A DNA stretch of 64,000 nt, from assembly GCA_947311845.1 (NCBI GenBank), contig CAMZMU010000062.1:51084380-51148379 (forward strand), given 5' to 3'. The DNA comes from Poa pratensis (Eukaryota > Streptophyta > Magnoliopsida > Poales > Poaceae). The translations under genes and the position numbers were made by a program. The notes under the pieces are model-generated. The model searched no databases. It was not told the origin of the DNA and saw nothing but the letters and a program-made list of their open reading frames with translations. The number at the start of each line of letters is the position of its first letter. The stretch's first letter is position 1. Shown one piece after another: positions 24,702 to 35,639 of the stretch.

Positions 24702-25431
24702 CCGGCCTCCCAGCCGGTCTGGGCCGGCCCCAGGGCCGGGCACCCTCCAGCGCCGCCGGCCTCCCAGCCGGCCTAGGCCGGAACCAGGGCCGGGCTACCG
24801 CCAGATCCAGCCGGCCTTGGCCGGCCCCAGGGCCGGGCTCCCTCCAGCGCCCACCGGCCTCCTAGCCGGCCTAGGCCAGCACCAGAGCCGGGCCACCGCC
24901 AGATCCAGCCGGCCCCCAGGCCGGTTTCCCAGAACCGTCGTGTCCTGCACCCGTTTTGTACTAAGACTATAAATACCCCTTTGCTGCCTAGGGTTAGGGT
25001 TAGACTATGTTGAGATAAGAGTAGAGCTTTGCTCCTTTACCCCAAGATGGTGTTGCCTCCATTGGAGATGAATCAAGGCCTCCCCTTGTGGAGATGAACC
25101 AAGACCTCCCCTTGTGGAGAAGATCCCTCTAGTGGATACCAAGGCTTCCTCTTGTAGTCATACTACTTGCTAATCTTTCCTCTTGAAGTGGCTAGATTAG
25201 GTTGGTTGGATTGACCAATTGGACAAACAATCCTAAGAATAAGGTGTGCTTGGGAGAGGGGAATTGGGGGGTACCCTTGGGGCTTGTTACCAATTGAATC
25301 TTGCTGAGTTATATCTTGCTATTTATCTTGATTTGGTGCTTTTTACCTTTGTGTTCTTCACTTGTTATTCGTGTTAATCGATCCCTTCGCCCAAATCCGT
25401 GAAGATCGGGACCTAACCCGCATCACTTTGG
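24702..25431 (+). mobile_element. GC-rich LTR-like fragment with TATA box
   Basis: 24,702-24,930 holds about four diverged units built on CCGGCCTCCCAGCCGG and CAGGGCCGGGC, in two alternating types (one ends CTCCAGCGCC, the other CGCCAGATCCAG). A TATA-like box (CTATAAATACCCC, about 24,967) follows, then a leader with two copies of a CTCCCCTTGTGGAGA motif, ending CGCATCA at 25,431. This is the arrangement of the promoter and R-U5 end of an LTR on the plus strand. The left part is missing, apparently where E3 begins. I do not recognise the family. Confidence 0.45.
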
Positions 25432-26340
25432 CATAGTGGAAACAATATCACCAAGGTCACATTGAGCATAGCATTCAAAATTTATGAATACCAATTTTAA
25501 GGTTCACATGCATCATCTACCTTCTAGGAATTAAAACAACGGGGGTTATATATTACAACTTTAATATCAAGAATGTGTTGGCAATAGATGTTCCTAGCTC
25601 TTTCTAGAAGCAAAAATTTGGGATCTTAGATAAATCTTGCAATATATTAACAACATCTATGAGCGAATAATCATCTATTAGCAAGATCATTATTCGATTC
25701 TACTTCAAACATAGGCTCTATAAAGTCTCTAGCATCCATTAGTTCAGTGTATATATATCGTTGATGCTTTACATTTTCCTTTGGTAGTAGAAATTGTTTT
25801 TTAGCCAATTATCGGGTTAGAATTAGGCTTTCCATCCATCATAGATCAAATCGTAGCTTGAGTATCAACAACATTTGATAAACACATTTCTATGTTGAAA
25901 TTTTTATGTTGCAAATCATGAATCTAATGATGAGATATGTTACAAACTTGATCAGAAAAGACTTTGTTTTGGTGTGTGTGCCAAGACTAGGACTTGTCCA
26001 GGTTGGAGTAGACATTCATATTTTGCAGAAAATCATATGGAACTATGGAAGCCAAGCAAAGATAGGATAGGATGGAGGATACCAATGCAAAGGTCGGGTC
26101 CCACATGCAATTGACTTGAACGAAAAAAGAAGCGATTCATGAAAAAGGGCTGGTCCTGGTCTCATTTTTTTTCAAAACCGTAACGCAGCACAGATGATTT
26201 GAGTAGATAATGAATGACGCGATCCTCGCGCGCGCCCCGAAACGGAATTTGCTCCTGCATGGCCGCTCCTCCTGATCCATCCTCTGGATAGATAACGGCG
26301 TCCTTATCCAGGCAATCATCTGTTCGTTTGTTTGTTGATC
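25432..26340. other. Intergenic DNA upstream of xylulose kinase
   Basis: AT-rich, no gene or clear repeat seen. The last 150 bp become GC-rich (for example CGCGCGCGCC near 26,229) and probably hold the xylulose kinase promoter. No clear TATA box was found. Confidence 0.4.
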
Positions 26341-26484
26341 AGTCCACTCCGGCTCTACCTGCTCCACTCCGATCCATCTGATCCCTTCTCCTTCCCGTTC
26401 GCGCGTCTCGCCCGCTACCGAATCCGGAGGGGGGGAGTCGCGTGGGGGCCTACGAGGCAGGCGGTCGGGTTGGCGGCGGCAGCC

Positions 26485-29400
26485 ATGGTCGGGCGGAGCT
26501 CCCTCCCGGATGGGGCTCTCTTCCTCGGATTGGACAGCTCCACCCAGTGAGTCCTCCTTATGCTTCTCTCATTTCCCCCATACTTTTCTAGGTGCCTGGA
26601 CGCTGGCTGGATCTTGTGTAACTGGTTCGAAGGGGTGTGAGGATTGGGAATTGGAACCTCCTTTTGAGGAAGAGAAATGGTGTGTCATATCTGGTTCTCT
26701 AACTGAAGATGTGAGACTGGGGTACACCGGGATAGAGATTTCTCAAGTTTGTAACTGAAAGATATCCTGTTTTCCGCACAGGTAGAATCCACACAAATAA
26801 ATAAATAGAGAAATGGCGATGAGGATAGTTGGTGTCATGATATAATTATGAGATTGGGTATCTTATAAGTGCACAGACTTATGTCTGAGGTTTTCGCATT
26901 TTGGGTTCAACTGTATGACCGATGCGCCTCACTCCTTCTGAACCATTGGCAAAAGATCGAGAGCCCAATTTGGGCATGAGACCCACTTGATGTGTTTGTT
27001 TTTGTTTTGTGTCCTACATGCTGATAAAGCCATGATCGTTTTACGCTGCAATACACCCACCATTTGCTTCACATGTGGTTAGATATTTTTCTTCTTATTA
27101 TCATGATAATTGTGTACTTTACCACCATAATGAGGTCTAATTTTGTTAATCTTGTGTTGCAGGTCTGCCAAGGCTACTGTGCTCAACAATGAGTTGATAA
27201 TAGTCGCTTCTGAAACTGTTAATTTTGACTCCGAATTGCCACACTACAAAACCGATGGCGGGGTTTACAGAGATCCTGCAGACGATGGCCGCATATTTTC
27301 GCCAACCATAATGTGGGTTGAGGCTTTAGAGCTGCTTCTTGAGAAACTAAAACCGAAGATCGACTTCAGTAAGGTTGTGGCCGTTTCAGGGAGTGGCCAA
27401 CAACATGGCAGCGTTTATTGGAAGAAGGGCAGTCAAGCTGTGCTGTCTTCCTTGGATCCTAGTAAGAGCTTGCTAACCCAGCTTAAGGATGCTTTTTCTA
27501 CCATGGACTCGCCAATATGGATGGACAGTAGCACTACTAAGCAATGCAGAGAAATAGAAAATGCAGTGGGAGGTGCATTGGAGTTATCCAAGCTGACAGG
27601 ATCTCGTGCCTATGAGAGATTCACTGGTCCTCAGATACGGAAGATCAACCAAACAGCACCCCATATTTATGAAAATACTGAGAGGATATCTTTGGTGAGC
27701 TCATTCATGGCATCGATCCTTGTCGGATGCTATGCAAGTATTGATGAAACTGATGGCGCTGGGATGAACTTGATGGATATAAACAAGAGGACCTGGTCTA
27801 AAACTGTTTTAGAGGTTTGTCCCTGGTGTATGTATTCAGCTATGCACTTGAGATTTCTTGAATCACCTAAAGTTTAGACAAATTTCACATTCCTCTAATA
27901 TCAAATTGTTCACTTCCTCCTCCAGGCAACTGCTCCTGATCTTGAACAGAAGCTTGGAAATCTGGCTCCGGCATATGCCACTGCCGGTCGAATTTCTTCT
28001 TATTTTGTAGAAAGGTGAGTTCTTGTTTTACTGCTGTACTCAGGTGTGTGTGTGTAAACAGTTGGCTAGGTTCTTATTACACCACTAAATGTGAACTGGC
28101 CAAGCTCTACTTCCTATTATTTATGTTAATCATCTTTTTTCTGTCAAGGGAATTTATTTAGTTATTGGATTTTAGGCACCTAGGTGTAGAAATAATATGT
28201 TAACATGCAAAGAAGCTGAATCATTAATTTTAATAGAGGCCAAGAAATGAAGATTATTTGCGGTATCATCCCATAAGTTTACCGCTGCAATATGTATTTG
28301 CAGGCATCAGTTTGATAAGAATTGTTTGGTTATTCAATGGTCAGGAGACAACCCCAATAGCCTTGCAGGTACTTCACTGTCGCTTCTTTGATTCTTTCCC
28401 GAGTTGCTGGTGTTGTCCTTTCTGATGCAGATGTTGTATAATTTAACAATCCAGGCCCAATGAGCACTAAGTGATTATTAGTTTCCTCTATTAATCATTA
28501 ATAACATTCTGTCGGAACGTTGCATCTTCTGTAGGCTTAACTCTGAACACACCTGGCGATCTTGCAATTAGCCTTGGTACTAGTGATACGGTGAGTTGGA
28601 AGGATCTTGTTTCAGTTGTGTCTGCTTTCTTAACCCCGACCCAGTGTCACACGTTCTCCAGGTCCGAAGCGATCCAGTGCCCAACTACCGACTCCTCCCG
28701 GAATTGCGTTATCGGAGCCGAGGCTCAAGCTACTGTTATACTTATCGCCTAATTTTTGCCTTTTAGGTATTCGGGATTACTGCCGAAGCTAAACCAAGCC
28801 TTGAAGGTCATGTTTTTCCTAACCCTGTTGAACCGGATGGTTACATGGTAATGCTGTGTTACAAAAATGGTTCATTGACCCGGGAAGGTATGAAAATTTT
28901 CCATTCTATTTGTATTACAACATATGGCATGCTATTAATTTTCTGACACTACTTCTGATGTTATTTCAGACGTGCGAAATCAGTGCGCAAATAAATCGTG
29001 GGATGTTTTCAACAACTATCTGGAGAAAACACCCCCTCTGAATGGTAAGTTCATATATAATCTTTTTTTTTTTGTCTTTTCTAGACAATATGTTATTGCT
29101 AATGTTTTCAGCGTGCGTAAGTTAACAATATAAATTCACTGCTACTGTATCAACTATGATTGCTAATCTCTGTAGTTTTATCGTTCTGAACAACTTCTTC
29201 AAGTTGATTCTTTTTTTTTAATTTTCTTCATGTTGATTCTCACAACTGACTGTGATTCTGAAATCATGAAATTCCATATTTTCTCATATAGGTGGGAAGT
29301 TAGGATTTTACTACAAAGACCATGAAATCCTGCCTCCTCTTCCCGGTAATCATGTAATAATGTTTTAACAATTTGTCCATTTCTCTTGTATGTTATAACC

Positions 29401-30155
29401 TTACAAAAATTGGTTTGTTTCATGCAGTTGGTTTCCACCGATACATTGTCGAGAATTTCAATGACGCCTCACCTGACAATCTGACAGAGCACGACGTGCA
29501 GGAATTCGATGCACCATCCGAGGTATGTTTAATAGTCTTGTCTGTTTCTCTGATACTGGTGGCATACAAATGAACCTTGTGCTTGTCATTCTTGCGTGTA
29601 GGTTCGTGCCATCATCGAGGGTCAGATGTTGTCGATGCGAGGCCATGCCGAGCGGTTTGGCATGCCCAACCCTCCCAAGCGGATAATAGCAACCGGTGGG
29701 GCGTCCTCCAACGAGAGCATTCTCAAGTCGATCGCGCAAATATTTGGGTGTCCTGTCTTCACAGTTGAGAGACCCGGTACGGCAAAACTTGACTCCCTCT
29801 TGTTCCTGCGTAAAATTTGCACATACTCGTAAAGGTACCCACCCGTGCAAAAAAAAAAAAAAACAAGAGGGAAGAAAAACTGATTACTGCTTCTGGAACT
29901 GGAACAGATTCGGCTTCGCTGGGTGCAGCTCTGAGAGCTGCCCATGGGTGGCTGTGCAACAAGGAAGGAGGCTTTGTTCCCATTTCCTGCATGTACATGG
30001 GCAACCTGGAGAAGACCTCCCTGGGCGCAAAGCTGGCGGTCCCGGCCCTCGGAGATGGGGAGGAGGACAGGGAGCTCTTGAAGAAGTACACGTTGCTCAT
30101 GAAGAAGAGGATGGAGATCGAAGGACGACTGGTGGAGAAGATTGGGCGCGTGTAG
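26485..30155 (+). CDS. XK: Xylulose kinase (FGGY family), 11 exons
   Basis: Phosphorylates D-xylulose with ATP to xylulose 5-phosphate, feeding the pentose phosphate pool. No transit peptide is evident, so it is probably cytosolic. Exons: 26485-26546, 27163-27814, 27926-28014, 28304-28368, 28535-28590, 28767-28887, 28970-29044, 29292-29345, 29428-29522, 29602-29776, 29908-30155. All introns are GT-AG and the joined frame is open for 563 codons, close to plant xylulose kinases. The phosphate motif is FLGLDSSTQSAK (residues 13-24). SGSGQQHGSVYW is at 96-107 and DETDGAGMN at 215-223. The putative catalytic aspartate is in SGDNPNSLAG (about D283), then SLGTSDTVFG. The nucleotide-binding ATGGASSN is at 453-460. 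The start is chosen because the conserved N-terminal motif follows at once. The gene is intact and looks functional. Confidence 0.93.
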
Positions 30156-30202
30156 ATAGTAGGATATATGACGCTGGAGCCATATGGGTATAGGGATTAG
30201 GA

Positions 30203-30208
30203 AATAAA
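30203..30208 (+). terminator. Possible polyadenylation signal of xylulose kinase
   Basis: AATAAA lies 48 bp after the stop codon. Plant signals are loose, so the cleavage site cannot be fixed; another AT-rich stretch follows at 30,285-30,300. Confidence 0.4.
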
Positions 30209-30589
30209 ACCATTAGTACATTTGTTAATGCTCGCTGGTGTTGTGTGCATCGACCGTAAAGATCATATCGCGGTCCTTTGCACCAATAATATTTTATGCG
30301 TTCATTATGAAAAAACTAGTATCACATGTTTCTACCAATGAATTCTTCTAAATATTTATTGAAGTGCGAAATTATGCTATCTGGCGGAGGAGTTTATATG
30401 GACATGGGTTACATATGAGACTCTTCTGAGTAGACTCCAAGAGTTTTTTCTAGCAAACGAGTTCCTCGGGATTTCCATTATTGAACGGCAATTCTATGTT
30501 TTGATCGGTCGGCAGTTATCGTTTCGCGGTGGACTTACGCAAGATAAGTGTTGGCAAAGGTTCTGGGTAAGCAAAATAAATTTGTTTGC

Positions 30590-31075
30590 AAATTCACAGT
30601 AGCGGGAGGCAACTTTACAACATCGAAACATCAATTAGTAACAACTAAAAGCAACTTGGTGTGCGTTGAGACAACTTTACAGAAGCGGTAAGAAATTTTG
30701 GTGTGCGTGCAGCAACTTCACAACATCGATAAGCAACTCCACAACAATTAAAAGATGAAACAATTTTGATGCGTGTTGATGCAACTTCACAATAGCTGTA
30801 AGCAACTTAGGTGCGAGATGCGTCAAGTTCACAACGTCGGTAAGCTACTCTGCAAACAACTAAAAAAACTTTGGTACAAAATGAAACAAGTTTGGTGTGC
30901 GTTGAGACGACTTCACAACATCGTTAATCAATTTTGGTGTGGAACGAGGCAACTCACGACAGCGGCAAGCAACTCGCCAACTAAAAACAACTTTGGTACG
31001 AGGCGGAACAACTTTGATGTGTGCTGAGACAACTTGAGAATAGCAATAAACAACTTCTACTATTAGTAGCGAATC
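30590..31075 (+). repeat. Degenerate repeat array (CAACTTTGGTGTGCGTTGAG type)
   Basis: Variants of the strings CAACTTCACAACATCG, GTAAGCAACT, ACTAAAA and CAACTTTGGTGTGCGTTGAG recur in the same order at least six times between about 30,600 and 31,060, with irregular unit length of roughly 60-80 bp. The array is strongly asymmetric (few C-rich strings on the minus strand sense) and gives a weak 84-aa ORF that I regard as accidental. Confidence 0.6.
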
Positions 31076-31180
31076 AATCGTGAAAGATCAAACCACACCT
31101 TTAACGCTTGGAAAATAGTACAGATCAAAACGTAAAACTAGTAGTAGCGAAGGACATAAGAGTCAAGACCAAAAATCCAA

Positions 31181-31933
31181 ATATAGAGGTCCGGCGAGGG
31201 CACTGGTCCTCGCCCCGATACAGATCTGAAGACGCTTTTGCAGACATGACATCCTCACCCTCGCGGTGGGGGTTGGAGCAAGTGTTCCTAGACGTGGGGT
31301 GGGTGGGGTTTGGGACCGAGTGAAAGCTCAGGACGACGGTGTCGGTCCCGGTGTTGGCGACGCCCATGGGGCGCAGTCTTCCCTTTTTGCAGGCGATGTC
31401 GTGGCTCGTCTCCCCTCGTTCACGCTCCAGGTGAAAACTCTAATCCTCATGCCAGACCGTAAGGTGGTAGCGTCTCTGCCTCCTGACCTCCTTAGAGGCG
31501 TCGTCGAGGAGCTTCAGCCCTACTGGCTTCGACATGTGTGTTCTGGTGGCAAAGATGGTGGCTTTTGACAGGCGTTTATCTTCGTTGTCAAGTTTGTTCC
31601 TCTATGTGGTGGTGACTTCTCCGCTGTCAAGTCCTGCTCCCCTTACATGTTACCTGGTGGTGTTGTTTGCGGTGGTGTGTAACGCTGGTTGGTGTGTCCG
31701 AGCTCTAGGCTGAGCTCCGGCCCACCAATTTTGCCCGCCTAGTACGCACTTTTCCTTCTCGAGGTCGTTCCAGTGAGGCAGTGACAAGCGTTTGATGGTC
31801 GGTTTAGTCTAGTTGTGCTCTGCTTTTTCTAGTTTTACATAGCCTTTTATTATTATTTTTTATTTGAGTTGGGTTTGTAAAACTGGCGCTTTCTTTAACA
31901 GAAGTCAACGAGGAGAGCTTGTTATTTAAAAAA
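31181..31933 (+). mobile_element. Poly-A retroinsertion (LINE-like or SINE-like)
   Basis: About 750 bp ending in an A-run at 31,928-31,938 and bounded by the direct repeat AAAAATCCAA (31,171-31,180 and 31,934-31,943). This is the signature of target-primed reverse transcription. The inside is GC-rich at first and then T-rich, without a recognisable protein domain. It may be a 5'-truncated or non-autonomous LINE, or a retrocopy of a transcript. Confidence 0.55.
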
Positions 31934-31976
31934 AAAAATCCAATCCTACGTTTTTCAAAATCAGGAGCCACAAGTT

Positions 31977-32090
31977 TTGACTCTCCGCGGTTTGAATCCC
32001 GTCTGCGAGCGACAAGCGAAAAAGCAGACGGCGACCGGCTTCTCTTCTTCCCGGCGATGTCTCCGGCTCCGTTCCGACCCCATCGGTAAG
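31977..32090 (+). other. Possible 5' untranslated exon of the zinc-knuckle gene
   Basis: GC-rich stretch ending CATCGGTAAGC, a good splice donor at about 32,089. The next likely acceptor is TTTACAGGATAGTG at 34,258-34,263, directly before the ATG of the zinc-knuckle pseudogene. The intron between them would contain the LINE-type insertion at 32,537-33,392. This is inferred from layout only. Confidence 0.35.
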
Positions 32091-32536
32091 CGAGCTTCCA
32101 TATCCTCTTCCTCTCCTCTACACTCTCCTCTCGGCTCCGTTCCAATTGCTGCGCCGGCCCCCGTCTCATTCGTCGTGAAACCCTACCTAGGCCACGGAAA
32201 CGAGGTATTCGCCGGGTTGCGGTGGCCGATTTGGTGCTGCCTGGCGCTAGAGGGGAGGCGGATTTGGTGGGGGTGGGATCGCGGTGGCCATTGATCCCCC
32301 GCCTGCAGATGCACGTATGCTCACGCGGTCGCACATGATTTGGGTAGGTTTAGGTCGCTAATCGCGTTTGTTAATATGTGGCTCGTGTAAGAAGTTTGCC
32401 GTTTGAACTGAGTATCCTCTATTAGTCCCGCGTGAGGATGTTAGCGTCGTGTTTCCTTTGGTTAGTTATGGTCTGGTTCAGGGGTAAAAATAGTTAATTC
32501 CCAACCGAAGCTTGGCTGGTTAATTTGTCTGGTTTT

Positions 32537-33392
32537 TTTTTTTTTTTTTTTTTTTTGAGGAGGATCCATCACATAAATTCAGAGAGCTCAAAACACTTTA
32601 CAAGAAAGTCCAAACGAAAGCAGAAATTACAAAGAGGACCCCAGAAAAGTGCAGAGAACTCCCTGAGCTATCGGAGAAGAGACAGATGGATCCACAACGA
32701 TCCCCAAGACCCTAGGCGACAGCGCCGCCGCCGTACCACCCACCGCCGGCAAGAGGAAGCCGCTCCAGCATGTAGAAGGTCGCAGAAGCCGTCCGCCGCG
32801 CAGCAACGGAACCGAAGCTCGATGAACGAGTACGACCACGGCCTTCCCTTCCCGCATCCGCCAATCTTCCAGCCGGCGGCGCGCCGCCTAGGTCCACCAC
32901 CACCGCCCCCGAACCAACTCCAGACGCCGCTCCCTTCGCCTCCACGGCCAGGCAGAACAAGCACCAAGAGGACCACCACCACCTGCAGCAACAAAAACAG
33001 AGCAGCGCCGTCCACCCACTCCTCCCCTCTCCACCACGGACGGCCAGAGGAATAGAGCAAGAAGATGCGCCCTGACGAACCACCTCCATAGCCTCTCCGG
33101 CGAGAACGCCGGAACGGGGAAAAGAGGGGGAGGACAAGAGCTCATCCACCGCCGCCATCGCCACCGTCTCGATGCCGACGCGAGCCACACTCACACCTAC
33201 ACTAACCCTAAAACTATACACGCACGGCAGCCTCCGGAGCTCCCCCCTGCCTCACAGCGCCCTAACGGTGGCCGGAGGCAGAGGGAGCGGCGGATTCGCT
33301 GGCGGGAGCAGATCACGCGCGGTCGCCTCCTCTCCGCCTCGCTCTCTACTGTAGCAGAGGATAAGGTGAGAGGAGAGAATAGACGGCTGCCG
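32537..33392 (-). mobile_element. Poly-A retroelement insertion, LINE-like, minus orientation
   Basis: An 856-bp insertion flanked by a 16-bp direct repeat, TAATTTGTCTGGTTTT (32,521-32,536 and 33,393-33,408). The plus strand begins with a run of about 20 Ts, which is the poly-A tail on the minus strand. The minus strand has a GC-rich 5' part with a 169-aa ORF (33,221 to 32,712) of biased composition and no recognised domain. It is either a non-autonomous LINE or a retrotransposed transcript. It sits in what looks like the 5' intron of the zinc-knuckle gene. Confidence 0.75.
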
Positions 33393-34308
33393 TAATTTGT
33401 CTGGTTTTGTTGGTCGATCCAATTTAGTGTACAATATTAATAGAGTTAGTTTGTATATGCAATGAATGGATCTAGTGGAACCTCTGGTTTTCCAATATAT
33501 AAGGCATCTGCAAATGCAGAATGTCCACTCTTATGCCATGCAGATCAAGTTATCAATTGCTGACATTTTCCGTTTTGTTTGTTTCTCCTGTTCACTGTCA
33601 TCAAGCCGTGGATTTGTGTTTTCCATAGCTGCTGGGCAAACCATTGTCTTACAATTTATAGATAAAGTTGACTTGGATATGCTGCTAGATTCTGGCAACC
33701 ATTGTCAACATGTTGTTCCTCTAGGCACTCTATTGTTGGTTTGCGGGTTGATGATTATTTAGTGTGGTGCAACTGGGTGCTCTGGTAACAAGTTCATAAG
33801 AGGACCCTTTTGGAAGTGTTGCATTTGGTATAAAATTAAATGCACTCACATAGCTAGTGGATTCTTTTAAATGGCTGCCGTATTGCTCGAGCTTAATTCG
33901 CCATCTTAGGTTTTTATGTGATGTAATGTGTTCTTTCGACTAGAATATTCATTACATTAGTTAGTTGCAAGAGAATCAATTTCTGCTATAACTTTTCAAT
34001 TCATATGCGCTAAGGTTTATCCGCGAAATGCATACCTTTGGTATTGGATTTGCCTACAAAAGCAGTACTGTTTGCGATTCTCTTATACAGTAAAAAAAAT
34101 ACAGTTTAGTAGTTCTAAAAGTGTTTATTTCTGCCGTAGCAACAACTAAGTACTCCCTCTCTTAGAACCAAAACACCAGAATTTGTTTTGTTTCACTAAA
34201 GATGAAATGACCTCATTGCGTCATGACTAAGTGACTAACCAATATAGTTTGTATTCTTTACAGGATAGTGAGATGGGTTACCAATTTTGATCGTTTGGGC
34301 GAACCAAT

Positions 34309-35630
34309 ATGTCCGGAGATGATGACAAGTCTCAGCTTGCAGCCTAGCAAATAAAGGCGCGATCAGCTGCGTAGGGATTGAGAAGGGCTCAAGCTGAACA
34401 CGCACTTGCAGTTGTTGCCTGCAATGTCAATGCCTATGGGCGGAAGGAAGATGGGCCAAGCTGCTGGCAGGAGAAGAAGGAAGCCAAGAGACAGATGTAT
34501 CTAGGGAGTACGGAGAAGGCTCCAATACTGTTTGTGAGACCAAAACCTTAACCAACCTCTTCTTGGTGGTACAGATTCCCAATGTCAGAAGTGTTTCCAG
34601 CTTCGGCATTGGACATACGAGTGCAGGAACGATCATACCTACATATCACGGTCTTCAAGCACATAACAGTTTAAGAACCACAAGTTGAAGAAGACTGGGT
34701 TAGAGTCCTGTGAATTTGTGAATCCTGATCTTGAAAAGGAGAGGGAAGAAGAGATGAAGCTAATGAAAGAAAAGAAGAAGGAAAAATCTGCAAGAAGTGA
34801 GGGAAAAAGTATGAGAAAACACCTTTCGCGAGTGCTTCAGATAGGAATAGCAGGAGGCTTCGGTGTTCGACACCGACACTGAGGCCTCCTTTGATTCACA
34901 GGATTTCCTGAGGAATTTTGTAGGATTTGGACCCTGTGGAATTTGACCTTTCGAAGGTGTTTGATTCACAGGATTGTAACCTGCAGGAACTATTCCTATA
35001 TGAACTGCTAGTCTATTTTTAGGGAAAACTAACATGAGGTTGGACTTCATGGAAAAATTCTGCGTCTTGCATATGCCCGTAGGATTCCATTGGATAGACG
35101 AAACAGGTTTTCGCCCCGCTTTATAAATAAAGCACAACGGCCGAACCGATACATAGTGGTGAGGGGAACCTCTTACAAAGCAGATCAAAAATAGAAAAAA
35201 GAAAAACACGGAGAACCAAACTTGCCACCGAAGACACTAGGACAAGCCCGAAAGGCGAGGCTCCACGACGACGCCCCCTAGAGGGTAACGACGTATCACG
35301 TAGCCGACAGAATCCCTATTCCTTTATATTTCTTACCCTTTGAATCAAAGGCAGCCTGAATCATCAACGACTGGCTTAGTATATTCTTCTGAAACTTGTA
35401 GTTCAAGTTGCTGCTCCTTGGACTCATGGACTGAGAGGACAAGAAGCGGAGACCCAAAAGGAAGCAGAAGAAGAGAAGGCACATAATGGACAGCATATCA
35501 TCAGTGTCTCTCATCTAACTGTGAATCCATTTCGGATTCTGATTATGATGACAAGGGCGGCTAGAGGAAGAGCACAAGGCGATGCAATAGGCGAGGAGTC
35601 TGATGAACCTGACAACAGAGAAGCAAATGA
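34309..35630 (+). pseudogene. ZCCHC10-like zinc-knuckle protein, degenerate copy
   Basis: From ATG 34,309 the translation starts MSGDDDKSQLAA, then has stops at CAG-to-TAG-like positions (codon 13 and again at about codon 22). It continues with RRAQAEHALAVVACNVNAYGRKEDGPSCWQEKKEAKRQMYL. A C-x2-C-x4-H-x4-C knuckle (CQKCFQLRHWTYEC) is at about 34,583-34,621. After this come a lysine/glutamate-rich part (NPDLEKEREEEMKLMKEKKKEK) and a serine/acidic tail. This matches the order in plant ZCCHC10-type proteins, from memory of the family. A 474-bp MITE splits the acidic tail. With two stops, frame changes and the insertion it cannot make a full protein. Confidence 0.65.
34883..35356. mobile_element. 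Harbinger-type MITE inside the zinc-knuckle pseudogene
   Basis: 474 bp with imperfect inverted ends GGCCTCCTTTGATTCA and TGAATCAAAGGCAGCC, flanked by the 3-bp repeat TGA (34,880-34,882 and 35,357-35,359). Removing it rejoins an acidic coding stretch (DTDTE then SSTTGLVYSSE). The ends resemble the element at 53,405-53,697. Confidence 0.7.
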
Positions 35631-35639
35631 AGCCAAATA

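Noticed and set aside
24995..25012. CCTAGGGTTAGGGTTAG, similar to the plant telomere repeat
   Set aside because: Only two to three units, within an LTR leader; no telomeric array.
29458..30193. Long antisense and out-of-frame ORFs over the xylulose kinase 3' exons
   Set aside because: Shadows of the real exons; splice sites and FGGY motifs fix the plus-strand reading.
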